Shown here: piece after piece, positions 1 through 6,725 of the stretch | How the letters are laid out: every line of letters starts with the position of its first letter | Position numbering within the stretch: position 1 is the first letter of the stretch | Assembly: GCA_900547595.1 (NCBI GenBank) | Contig: URHE01000088.1 | Location: forward strand, 1-7,283 | Source of the DNA: an uncultured Desulfovibrio sp. | GTDB taxonomy: Bacteria; Desulfobacterota; Desulfovibrionia; Desulfovibrionales; Desulfovibrionaceae | DNA: 7,283 bases | Reading direction: 5' to 3' | Made by a program: the position numbers and the translations under genes | Notes under the pieces: model-generated | Database searches by the model: none | Seen by the model: the letters and a program-made list of their open reading frames with translations, nothing else | What the model was told of the DNA's origin: nothing

Positions 1-23
1 GGTTTCCCTCCCCGCAAAACTTT

Positions 24-1739
24 CTATTTCCCTCTTTTCTTCGCGTTGAAATCGGGGGAACCGTCCGGCTTGACCGGACAGGCCTTCTTGCACCCGGGGT
101 AGCCGGAGCAGCCGTAGAAGTCGCCTTTCGCGCCGGAGCGTTTGACGAGGGGTTTGCCGCAGGCCGGGCAGGCGTATTCCGAAAGCGCGGGTTTGGGCCT
201 GGCCTTGCCGGGCTTGCCGTTGTCGTCGGGCAGGATGACCGGGCAGTCGGGATAGGCGGTGCAGCCCCAGAACCACGCGCCGTCCTTTTTGCGCTTGCGG
301 CGATTCAGGGCAGCGCCGCAGGAAGGACAGGGAAAGGCGGGCGTGCCGTCGCCAAGAATGGGGGCAAGCAATTCCGGCAGAATCCGGCACTGATCGGCCA
401 GAAAGGCGTCCAGAGATTCCGCGCCCTGGGCGATGGATTCCAGCCGGGATTCCCATTCCGCCGTGGTGAGGGGGGCTTTGAGCGCGGGCGGCGTGAGGGC
501 GATGACTTCCCTGCCGAGCGGCGTGGAGGCAAGGGCTTTTTTGTCGGCGGCGAGATAGCCGCGCTCCTTGAGCGTCTCCAGCACTTTGGCGCGGGTGGCT
601 TCGGTTCCGATGCCCCTGGCGTCCTTGAGCGCGGTTCTGGCGTCGGCATCGGCCACAAAACGATGGACATTGGCCATCGCCTCGATGAGCGAGCCCTCGC
701 TGAAGCGAGCAGGCGGGGAAGTCTTTTTCTTCAGAGTCTGCACGTCGCGGCAGTGAACGGCGTCGCCCTTTTCCAGCGGGGGAAGGGCCTGCTCGTCGGA
801 ATCGTCGTCTTTATCGTCATGACCGGCAAACGCCGTCCAGCCGGAATCGAGGATGCGCCGCCCCGTGGCTTCCCAACGGGTATCGGCAAGGGAGACAGCG
901 ACTTTCTGCGCCTCGTAGCGCATGGGCGCGTGGAATTGCAGACAAAAGGCCGTGGCGATCATGAGGTAGAGATCGCGTTCCTTTTGCGGAAGCGAGTCCG
1001 GCGGCACTTCGCCCGTGGGCGCAATGGCGTGGTGCGCCGTCACCTTTTTGGTGTTCCATGCGGCGCTTTTCAGGGAGGCGTCCGCCGTTCCCGCCACCCG
1101 CTCCAGACCGGGAAGCGAGGAAAGCGCGGCCAGCACGGCGGCATCCGCAAACTGTTCTTCCGGCAGATAGCGGCAATCGGTGCGGGGATAGGTGGTCAGC
1201 TTTTTCTCGTACAGGGCTTGCGCGGTATCCAGCACCTGCTGCGCCGACATGCCGAGCCTGGCGGAAGCCGCTTTTTGCAGGGAGGAAAGACTGTGCGGCA
1301 AAGGCGCGGCCTTGGTTTTGGCTTCCCGCGTGGCTTCCGTTACAAGGCCATCCGTGTTCTTGTGCGCCGCAACCAGGGCTTCGGCCACGGCGGCATCGGT
1401 CAGGCGTCCGCCGGAATCCAGCCCGGCCTGATCCTCGGAGGGCGCAAACGTGGCGGCGAAATCCCCGGCGCTGTGGACGAGCGAAACCCGTAGCACGAAA
1501 TAATCAACAGGCTTGAAAGAGGCGATTTCATTGTCGCGGGTAACGACCAGCGCCAGCGTGGGCGTCTGGACGCGGCCCAGGGAAAGCACGTCCGAGCGTC
1601 CGTCCGCGCGCCCCTTGATGGTCAGGGCGCGGGTGGCGTTGATGCCCGCCAGCCAGTCGGCGCGGCTTCTGGCGCGGGCGGCGTCGCGCAAGGGCGCGTA
1701 GCGGGCGTTGTCCGTGAGGTTTGTCTCTGGATTTGGGCG
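24..1739 (-). pseudogene. topB: DNA topoisomerase III, 5'-truncated (N-terminal Toprim region missing)
   Basis: Type IA topoisomerases cut and pass single DNA strands to relax or decatenate DNA. Clear topoisomerase III sequence runs from about 1739 to the TAG stop at 24-26, beginning with PNPETNLTDNARYAPLRDAA. Counted from the TTG at 1691, the conserved RSRADWL block is at residues 8-14. The active-site tyrosine of TYPRTDCRYLP is residue 168 (codon 1188-1190), and the GIGTEATRA-type motif is near 360-367. Two C4 zinc ribbons follow, with Cys 455/458/477/483 and 508/511/528/534. In E. coli the equivalent tyrosine is near 328, so roughly 145 N-terminal residues, including the metal-binding Toprim domain, are missing. 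Upstream of 1740 the frame stays open to a stop at 1794-1796 but no longer resembles topoisomerase. The TTG at 1691 falls inside conserved sequence, so it is not a real start. The remaining frame has no stops or frameshifts, which suggests a recent break. Extra topB copies with zinc ribbons are often carried on plasmids and integrative elements. Confidence 0.88.
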
Positions 1740-2067
1740 GCATTGACTGCCCCGCCATCCCCATAAGCGACGCGCAGAGCCGCCTGCAATGCGTCAAGGC
1801 CATGCAGCCGGAGCTTTTCGGGCTGGAACCATTGCCGATGGGCGAAATGGCGCGTGGTCTGGACGTGGCCTTTCTTGGGCATCGTTCCTGCGTTGCCCAT
1901 TGCGGTATAGGCGTGGAGACAAACGAGGGCTTGCGCGTGCTGCATTGTCCGGAGGCAGCCTGCGGGGTTGTTCCGGACAGTATCCCGGAACTGGCGCTGA
2001 GGGGATACTCAGGCCATGGGCCCCGGTTACAGCGGCAGCGGATTTTTCCTCCAACAGACCCTCCGGG

Positions 2068-2123
2068 GCCCCGTGACACCTGCGTTCCCCATCCCCATAC
2101 AGGGAACGCACATGCCACGGGGC
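2068..2123. repeat. Long interrupted inverted repeat (8 bp + 9 bp concentric stems)
   Basis: Two nested arms share the same centre at 2095.5. GCCCCGTG (2068-2075) pairs with CACGGGGC (2116-2123), and TGCGTTCCC (2081-2089) pairs with GGGAACGCA (2102-2110). They are separated by a symmetrical 5x5 internal loop (2076-2080 against 2111-2115), with a 12-base apical loop at 2090-2101. All 17 pairs are Watson-Crick. No T-run follows on either strand, so this is not a standard terminator. It could be a protein-binding dyad, a structured RNA or a recombination-site remnant. It lies between the phage fragment and the end of the suy operon. Confidence 0.55.
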
Positions 2124-2159
2124 AGTCCCGCTGGGTGGGTGTCCGAGGAAAAGCGGACC

Positions 2160-2219
2160 CCCCTGCCGCTCCGTCAGCCTTGGTACGCTCGAGACTTCAA
2201 AAAGCGGAGACGGCAGGGG
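2160..2219 (-). terminator. Stem-loop after suyB, possible operon terminator
   Basis: The arms CCCCTGCCGCTCCG (2160-2173) and CGGAGACGGCAGGGG (2205-2219) form a 14-bp GC-rich stem with one bulged base and a loop of about 31 bases. It begins 10 bases after the suyB stop (2230-2232). Read on the minus strand, the T-tract past the stem is short (CTTTTCC, about 2150), so a textbook intrinsic terminator is not certain. It could instead protect the 3' end of the mRNA. Confidence 0.4.
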
Positions 2220-2229
2220 AGATTTGTCG

Positions 2230-3390
2230 TTACGCGCTTTCGTAAAGCCTGGTCATCACGAACTCGCGATGGCCGAGGGCTTCTGCGGAGGTGCGGCGCC
2301 CCTTGCAGGTGCGCAGCATCATGTCCAGCAGCTTGTCGCCGGCGGCATTCAGGTCATATTCCCGCTGGAGCAGCCCCGTCACATCCACGTCGATATGTTC
2401 GCGCATGGTGCGCACGGTGCGGGGATTGGCGGACAGCTTGATGACCGGCAGGATGGGGTTGCCGATGACATTGCCCTGGCCTGTGGGGAAGAAATGGACC
2501 ACAAAACCGGCGGCGGCGGCGAGCGTGACCATTTCCGCCGCGGCGGAGGAGGAATCCATGAACCACAAGCCCGGGCCCGTCGGGCTTTCGGCCTTGTCCA
2601 GCGTGCCGATGACGGGGGCCTTGCGCCCGATCTTCTGGATATTGCCGAGAGCCTTTTCCTCAATGGTCGTCAGGCCACCCTCGATATTGCCCTTGGTGGG
2701 CTGGGAATCGCAAAGGTCATCGACCTTGTGGTCATCCACCACCTTGGCATATCGGTTGAAGTAATCCATGAATTCCTTTTTGACCTTCTCATTGACGCAA
2801 CGGGCGGCCACGAGATGCTCGCCGCCGGTGATCTCGGTCGTTTCGCCGAAGAGCGTCGTACACCCCGCCTCCCACAGCTTGTCGAAGGCGTTGCCCACAG
2901 TGGGATTGGAGGCGATACCCGACGTGGTGTCGGATTCACCGCATTTGCAGGAGACCCACAGATCCTTGATGGGGCATTCCACCCTGTTGTATTCGCTGAC
3001 CTGCTGCAGAAATTCCTTTGCCTTGCGCGATGCGGCGGCGATGGTCGCGATGTCGCCGTTCTTCTCGATGGAGAAGCCGGCCACCGGCTTGCCCGTTTCG
3101 GCGATGCCGTCAACGATGCGCTGCGTCCAGACGGGTTCGATGCCGATGACAACCACAGCGGCGACATTGGGATTTTTGCCGGCGCCGATGAGGGTCCGGA
3201 AATGGAGGTCAAGGTCCTCACCGAACTGCAGGCGCCCATAACTGTGCGGGAGCGCCAGGGTTCCCTTGATGTTGTTGGCCACAGCCTCGCACGCGGCGTT
3301 GGAGAGATCGTCAAGCGGCAGAAGAACGACATGGTTTCTGATGCCGACGCGTCCGTTTTCCCTTTTGTAGCCCCAGAACGTCTTGAGCAT
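2230..3390 (-). CDS. suyB: (2R)-sulfolactate sulfo-lyase subunit beta (UxaA family)
   Basis: This is the large catalytic subunit of the cytoplasmic enzyme that splits (2R)-3-sulfolactate into pyruvate and sulfite. It is 386 aa from ATG 3390, opening MLKTFWGYKRENGRVGIRNH, the start block of UxaA/SuyB proteins. The family core includes the KCGESD...SG..ASNP segment (Cys150 and around, probable iron-site region), FGETTEITGGEH in the middle, and LWFMDSSSAAAEM followed by HFFPTGQGNVIGNP (about 275-311). It ends in GHREFVMTRLYESA, characteristic of SuyB as I remember it rather than of altronate or galactarate dehydratases. The length is normal for the subunit. A GTG at 3402, overlapping the suyA stop, would add four residues. 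The ATG is preferred for its AGGTGG at suitable spacing. It lies 5 bases after suyA, so the two are probably translationally coupled. The substrate is inferred from family resemblance; another 2-hydroxy-acid lyase remains possible. Confidence 0.88.
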   Translation of the reverse strand: MLKTFWGYKRENGRVGIRNHVVLLPLDDLSNAACEAVANNIKGTLALPHSYGRLQFGEDLDLHFRTLIGAGKNPNVAAVVVIGIEPVWTQRIVDGIAETGKPVAGFSIEKNGDIATIAAASRKAKEFLQQVSEYNRVECPIKDLWVSCKCGESDTTSGIASNPTVGNAFDKLWEAGCTTLFGETTEITGGEHLVAARCVNEKVKKEFMDYFNRYAKVVDDHKVDDLCDSQPTKGNIEGGLTTIEEKALGNIQKIGRKAPVIGTLDKAESPTGPGLWFMDSSSAAAEMVTLAAAAGFVVHFFPTGQGNVIGNPILPVIKLSANPRTVRTMREHIDVDVTGLLQREYDLNAAGDKLLDMMLRTCKGRRTSAEALGHREFVMTRLYESA

Positions 3391-3395
3391 TTCTT

Positions 3396-3680
3396 CTACC
3401 ACCTTTTGGTTTTGACATTGTGCACATGGAGATGTTCGCCCTGCCTGATGGGCTTGACCACCTTGCCGATATCCGTCCCGTACTTGATGACGGTGTCATC
3501 GGGCTTGAAATCATGCAGGGCGACCTTGTGCCCGATGGGGATGTCATCCAGGATCTTGAACTTGATGAGTTCGTCTTCCTGCATGATCCAGCCGGTGCAT
3601 TCCTGGCCCTTTTTCAGCCCTTCAACGACAACAACGCCCACGCCGTCGCCTTTTTCATGAACCACAAAATCGATGCCCAT
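3396..3680 (-). CDS. suyA: (2R)-sulfolactate sulfo-lyase subunit alpha (SAF domain)
   Basis: This is the small partner of SuyB: 94 aa forming a single SAF-type beta-clip domain, equivalent to the N-terminal domain of UxaA altronate dehydratases. It opens MGIDFVVHEKGDGVGVVVVE. The SAF core is IPIGHKVAL near residues 48-56, and it finishes with GKVVKPIRQGEHLHVHNV. The start is fixed at ATG 3680 by a strong TGGAGG four bases upstream. The frame is open further upstream for 39 codons, but that part (CYKCRRQ..., rich in Ala/Ser/Pro) has no family resemblance and overlaps the end of the preceding gene. Its stop, TAG at 3396-3398, sits just before the suyB start. Adjacent one-domain SuyA and large SuyB, rather than a fused UxaA, is the layout known for sulfolactate sulfo-lyase, though other split UxaA-family lyases share it. 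Confidence 0.86.
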   Translation of the reverse strand: MGIDFVVHEKGDGVGVVVVEGLKKGQECTGWIMQEDELIKFKILDDIPIGHKVALHDFKPDDTVIKYGTDIGKVVKPIRQGEHLHVHNVKTKRW

Positions 3681-3774
3681 GGTGCCTCCAACTTTTGCGC
3701 CGCTCGCCGGCCGAGAGGCAGCGCTGGTTATAGCCATATCCGGACCGGCCGGATGGAGGATCTGCCTGCGGCAC
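3681..3774 (-). other. Intercistronic spacer between hydro-lyase beta subunit and suyA, with small dyads
   Basis: This is the only sizeable gap in the operon (94 bases). It holds ATCCGG/CCGGAT around a 5-base centre (3738-3754) and CTCG/CGAG around a GC core (3703-3715). They could form small mRNA hairpins or mark processing between the fumarase and suy segments. An internal promoter for suyAB is possible, but I see no convincing -35/-10 pair. Confidence 0.3.
3685..3690 (-). promoter_or_regulatory. Ribosome binding site of suyA
   Basis: TGGAGG on the minus strand lies four bases before ATG 3680. It decides the short start over the in-frame ATGs upstream. Confidence 0.75.
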
Positions 3775-4368
3775 TTATAACACTCCCAATTTTGCATAAA
3801 TGTCCGGCAGTTTTTCCCTGATGCGGTCGTTCACCTGTTCATAGAGGTGGTTCCCGTGGCTATCCATGGCCACGGTCAGGGGCCCGAAGTTCTTCACACG
3901 AAAACGGTAGAGGGCCTCGGGGTGAAGCTCGGGGAAATACACGTCCTCCACCTCCTCGATCTGCTCGGTCTCAAGCGCCGCCGCGCCGCCCACGATGGCG
4001 AGATAGACCGCGCCATATTTTTTCATGGCGTCGAGACTGCCCTGATACAGTCCCCCCTTTCCGATGATGGCCCGAACGCCATACTGGGCGATGAGCAGGG
4101 GGGTGAACCGTTCCATGCGCGTGCTCGTGGTGGTCCCCACGCATATCTTTTCCCATTTGTCACCATTGCGGCGCAGGCTCGGCGCCGTATGGATGCAGGG
4201 CATGCCTTCAAGGCTCACCGGCGGAGGGTTGCCCCTGTCAAAGATATGTATCTGCGTGAGGTCCCGGATGCCAAAGAGCGGGCCGTCAAAGTACACGATA
4301 TCCCCCGCATGCAGCCCACGGATAACTTCTTCAGAAAACGGCGACTGGAGATGATGTTCCTTGCTCAT
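3775..4368 (-). CDS. Class I fumarase / L-tartrate dehydratase-type hydro-lyase, beta subunit
   Basis: This is the second subunit of an oxygen-sensitive [4Fe-4S] hydro-lyase that interconverts fumarate and malate, or dehydrates tartrate. It is 197 aa, normal for the separate beta subunit. Visible motifs are GDIVYFDGPLFGIRD (about 22-36), GTTTSTRM (78-85) and IIGKGGL (101-107). Thr80, Arg84 and Lys104 have the same mutual spacing as the catalytic Thr467, Arg471 and Lys491 I recall from Leishmania major fumarase, and Arg35 sits where Arg421 would. The usual RDAAH-like segment reads RDLTQ here, so its His is replaced. The start is ATG 4368 with GAGGAG six bases upstream, overlapping the alpha stop; the gap to alpha is 10 bases. 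Fumarase and tartrate dehydratase cannot be told apart from these motifs, so no gene symbol is given. Confidence 0.87.
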   Translation of the reverse strand: MSKEHHLQSPFSEEVIRGLHAGDIVYFDGPLFGIRDLTQIHIFDRGNPPPVSLEGMPCIHTAPSLRRNGDKWEKICVGTTTSTRMERFTPLLIAQYGVRAIIGKGGLYQGSLDAMKKYGAVYLAIVGGAAALETEQIEEVEDVYFPELHPEALYRFRVKNFGPLTVAMDSHGNHLYEQVNDRIREKLPDIYAKLGVL

Positions 4369-4374
4369 GGACGG

Positions 4375-4380
4375 CTCCTC
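4375..4380 (-). promoter_or_regulatory. Ribosome binding site of the hydro-lyase beta subunit
   Basis: GAGGAG on the minus strand lies six bases before ATG 4368. It overlaps the alpha-subunit stop codon, consistent with coupled translation of the two subunits. Confidence 0.65.
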
Positions 4381-5260
4381 AATATCCGTAGGTTACCCGG
4401 CCTTCGGGGGTTATGATGGCGCGCGCCCTGCGGGCGGGCCAGCACTGGGTATTCACGGCCACGGGATTCTGGGTGATGTGGGTGTAGGCGCTTTCGATGT
4501 GCACAGCCAGGCAGGAGACGTCGCCGCCAAGCCCCATGGGCCCCCGGCCTGTGGCGTTGATGGCCTCCTCCAGCTCTTCTTCCATCTCGGCAATCATCGG
4601 GTCCGGGTTGCGCTGCCCCACAGGCCGCGCGATGGCGTCCTTGGCGAGCTTCATGACGAGATCCGCTGTGCCGCCGATGCCCACGCCGATGATGCCGGGG
4701 GGGCAGGGATTGGCGCCGCTCTCGATGACCGCGTCCAGAATGAATTTTTTGACGGCCTTGATCCCGTGCTGGGGGTAGAACATCTTCATCTGGCTCATGT
4801 TTTCCGAGCCGGACCCCTTGGGGATCATCAGTATATCGAGATTGGGGCTTTCCCCGTCAAAATCGAAATAGGTCACGGGCAGGCCGGGGCCCACGGCAGT
4901 CTGCGGATTGATGCGCGTGATGGTATGGGTGGAGCTGCTTCGGAACGGAAATTCCTGGCAGGCGCGGCGCGCGCCCTCGGAAAGGGCCGTTTTGATCTTT
5001 GCGCCGTTCCACGGATATTCCGCGCCGATGCGCACCTTGAAGATGGGCAGGCCCGTATCCTGGCAGAGCAGGGTCTTTTTGCTGTCCGCGATGTCGATGG
5101 CCTTGAACATGGCCTCAAAAACTTTTCGCGCCTGGGGCTGCGTTTCGCGCGCATAGGCTTTTTTCAATGCCTGCCGGACATCGGGCGGCAGGTCGCAAAG
5201 CGCCTTGATGTAACACTGCTTGGCCGCTTCTTCCACGATGCCGTAATCAAAACTCTCCAT
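4379..5260 (-). CDS. Class I fumarase / L-tartrate dehydratase-type hydro-lyase, alpha subunit
   Basis: This is the iron-sulfur subunit of the two-subunit hydro-lyase. It is 293 aa from ATG 5260 (MESFDYG), a normal length. Three Cys fit the [4Fe-4S] ligands: Cys66 in LLCQDTGLP, Cys186 in GANPCPPGIIGVGIGG and Cys273 in NTQCWPARRA. The substrate-contact residues I recall for class I fumarases are also present: Gln67-Asp68 after the first Cys, Arg107 in PFRSSST, and His261 twelve residues before the last Cys. The active site looks complete. ATG 5260 is preferred because AAGGAG lies six bases before it; the in-frame ATG at 5287 lies inside the preceding gene. The enzyme is cytoplasmic and expected to be oxygen-sensitive, which fits an anaerobe. 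Its place between a bc complex and suyAB does not reveal whether malate/fumarate, tartrate or another 2-hydroxy acid is the substrate. Confidence 0.9.
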   Translation of the reverse strand: MESFDYGIVEEAAKQCYIKALCDLPPDVRQALKKAYARETQPQARKVFEAMFKAIDIADSKKTLLCQDTGLPIFKVRIGAEYPWNGAKIKTALSEGARRACQEFPFRSSSTHTITRINPQTAVGPGLPVTYFDFDGESPNLDILMIPKGSGSENMSQMKMFYPQHGIKAVKKFILDAVIESGANPCPPGIIGVGIGGTADLVMKLAKDAIARPVGQRNPDPMIAEMEEELEEAINATGRGPMGLGGDVSCLAVHIESAYTHITQNPVAVNTQCWPARRARAIITPEGRVTYGY

Positions 5261-5266
5261 TTTCCT

Positions 5267-5272
5267 CTCCTT
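5267..5272 (-). promoter_or_regulatory. Ribosome binding site of the hydro-lyase alpha subunit
   Basis: AAGGAG on the minus strand lies six bases before ATG 5260 and overlaps the TAA of the cytochrome b gene. It decides the start over the upstream in-frame ATG at 5287. Confidence 0.75.
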
Positions 5273-6725
5273 ACTGGCTGGCGCCATCGTGCTTCAACTG
5301 CCTGGAAGCGTCGTGCTTCTTCTTCCAAAGCTTTGTGCCCGGGATCTCGTCAGCCGGCTTCACCACCAGCTTCCTGTCGGTAAAATCAAGCGACATGAGG
5401 AACGCCACGATGTCCTTGAGCTGTTGCGGTGTGAAATCATAGGCAGGCATGGCCGTTCCGGGATAGATGGACTGGGGGTCCCTGATATACTGGCTCAGGT
5501 ACTGCTCTGTCCGTCCCTTGCGGACGACGTTGCTCAGGTCCGGTCCGGTACGATGGCCGCCGATCCCCTTGATGTTATGGCAATAGGAACACTCCCTCTC
5601 CGCATAGAGCTGCATGCCCCGCTGAACGGGCTGGCTCATCTCCATCTCGGGGACGGCAAAGAGCTCGTTGTAGGGCTGGGCCTCCGCATAGGCCATCACC
5701 GTGAGATAGACCATGCCGATGATCATGGTGGCGGCCGCCGCGATGGACACGGGCCGGTTGCGGATGCCCTTGATCCTGCTCTCGCTGAAGAAGGGCACGC
5801 CGAAAAGCAGGACAAGCAGGCCGCCGAAGAGGATGAGGCTGCCGATCATCTCCCACGAGCCGTTGAAATAGGTCAGGAGCTGGAAGAGCCACATGTAATA
5901 CCATTCGGGCCGCGGCAGATAATCCGCGATGAAGGTGCCCGCCCTGTCCTGCACCTCCGGCGGCGCGTAGCATGAAAGCAGGATGAGAACGAAAAACAGC
6001 AGCCCGAAGGCAAGGACGCTGCGCGACATGTGTTCCGGAAAAAACCGGTAGGGGGCGCCCGTCGCCGGGGGCAGGCTCTCGCCGGCGATGCGTTCACGCG
6101 GGTCGGAAAGGTTGTGGATGCGGATCAGGTAGATGTGGCAGGCCAGGAAGAATACCAGGCATGCCGGCAGCACGAGCGTGTGCACCGAATAGAAGCGGCT
6201 GAGGGTAAAGCCCGAGATGCTTTCGCCGCCCAGAATGAAGCGCGTGATGTAATTGCCCACGCCCGGGTACTGGCTGGGGATGTTGGCGCCCACCACGGTC
6301 GCCCAATAGGCTTTCATGTCCCAGGGCAGCAAATAACCGGTAAAACCGAGCCCCAGTGTCACCAGAAAAAGGCAGGCGCCGGTTATCCACGTCACCTGGC
6401 GCGGCTTCATGTAGGAACCGTGGACATAGGTCACGATCAGGTGGCAGAACACCAGGAGGACCATGGCCCCCGCCGCCCAGTGATGGATGCCGCGCAGAAG
6501 GCCCCCAAGCGCGACATCATTGCTGATGTACTGCACGGATTCCCATGCCTTGTCGGGCGAGGGAACATAATAAAAGGCCAGGATCATGCCCGTCAGCACC
6601 AGGATGATGAAGCATCCTGCGCAGAGGGTGCCCAGAACAGCGCTCCAGCCCGTGCAGGGCGGCAGCTTCTTGTAGAGAAAGGGCCTGAGATACTTGTCCC
6701 ACCCTATATCATCACGAAAACTCAT
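5271..6725 (-). CDS. Single-chain cytochrome b6 / subunit IV / cytochrome c (quinol oxidation complex)
   Basis: This is the membrane core of a Rieske/cytochrome b complex that oxidises quinol and passes electrons to haem c (484 aa). Residues 1-210 are b6-like with four helices (about 30-52, 84-104, 113-133, 183-203). Bis-His haem ligand pairs are His81/His95 (RGIHHWAA, FCHL) and His182/His197 (SVHTLVLP, ACHIYLI). The 15-residue spacing in helix D is the longer b6-type spacing. Residues about 230-347 are subunit IV-like, with the quinol-site PEWY at 273-276 and further helices near 234-254, 292-312 and 327-347. Residues about 365-450 form a monohaem cytochrome c: CSYCH at 379-383 and a probable axial Met426 in GTAMPAY. 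Cys38, in GCFIIL...TGMILAFYY, aligns without gaps with the b6 Cys that covalently holds haem c_i. The ATG follows the Rieske TAA with no gap, with GGTGGAGG inside the Rieske end. It is close to Bacillus QcrB plus QcrC in content, but fused. Confidence 0.92.
   Translation of the reverse strand: MSFRDDIGWDKYLRPFLYKKLPPCTGWSAVLGTLCAGCFIILVLTGMILAFYYVPSPDKAWESVQYISNDVALGGLLRGIHHWAAGAMVLLVFCHLIVTYVHGSYMKPRQVTWITGACLFLVTLGLGFTGYLLPWDMKAYWATVVGANIPSQYPGVGNYITRFILGGESISGFTLSRFYSVHTLVLPACLVFFLACHIYLIRIHNLSDPRERIAGESLPPATGAPYRFFPEHMSRSVLAFGLLFFVLILLSCYAPPEVQDRAGTFIADYLPRPEWYYMWLFQLLTYFNGSWEMIGSLILFGGLLVLLFGVPFFSESRIKGIRNRPVSIAAAATMIIGMVYLTVMAYAEAQPYNELFAVPEMEMSQPVQRGMQLYAERECSYCHNIKGIGGHRTGPDLSNVVRKGRTEQYLSQYIRDPQSIYPGTAMPAYDFTPQQLKDIVAFLMSLDFTDRKLVVKPADEIPGTKLWKKKHDASRQLKHDGASQ

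Larger units (their letters stand above)
1721..2245 (+). pseudogene. Phage tail NlpC/P60-type hydrolase fragment (C-terminal half), 5'-truncated
   Basis: The open frame runs from a TTG at 1721 to TAA at 2243-2245, but only about 1740-2010 looks like a real protein. That part has good GC-rich codon use. Around residues 45-98 it has the pattern of phage tail-tip NlpC/P60 peptidases: a 'GLDVAFL' entry strand, then AHCGIGVE (His60, codon 1898-1900, likely catalytic), then RVLHCPEAACGVV (His75) and a closing LRGYSG. In such proteins the catalytic Cys lies N-terminal in a DCWG-type motif. The short DC at residues 9-10 does not match it, so that half is probably lost. The first codons overlap the topB remnant antisense, and true phage sequence can start only at about 1740. 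After about 2010 the translation becomes proline- and arginine-rich and family-like sequence stops. The NlpC/P60 assignment is from memory of the motif pattern and could be wrong. Confidence 0.45.

Noticed and set aside
1..23. Possible terminator after topB
   Set aside because: Only 23 bases are available and no hairpin can be seen; nothing can be supported there.
2018..2070. Short inverted repeat GGGCCCCGG / CCGGGGCCC
   Set aside because: The arms are only G and C, the loop is about 36 bases, and it overlaps the stronger dyad at 2068-2123; chance pairing is likely.
1528..2118. Minus-strand 196-codon open frame across the topB/phage junction
   Set aside because: It runs out of frame through topB and antisense to the phage-like segment. 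Its Ser/Pro/Arg-rich composition is that of a GC-rich shadow frame.
2016..2441. Plus-strand 141-codon open frame beginning MGPGYSGSG, with a fair ribosome site
   Set aside because: Its second half is antisense to the well-supported 3' end of suyB and the first half matches nothing I recognise. It is kept only as an observation about a possible truncated phage gene.
2224..3660. Plus-strand 478-codon open frame antisense to suyB and suyA
   Set aside because: The opposite strand has clear SuyA and SuyB sequence with proper starts and ribosome sites. Long antisense frames are expected in GC-rich coding DNA.
4361..5383. Plus-strand 340-codon open frame antisense to the hydro-lyase alpha gene
   Set aside because: It is a shadow of the fumarase-type gene, whose Cys ligands and ribosome site are clear.
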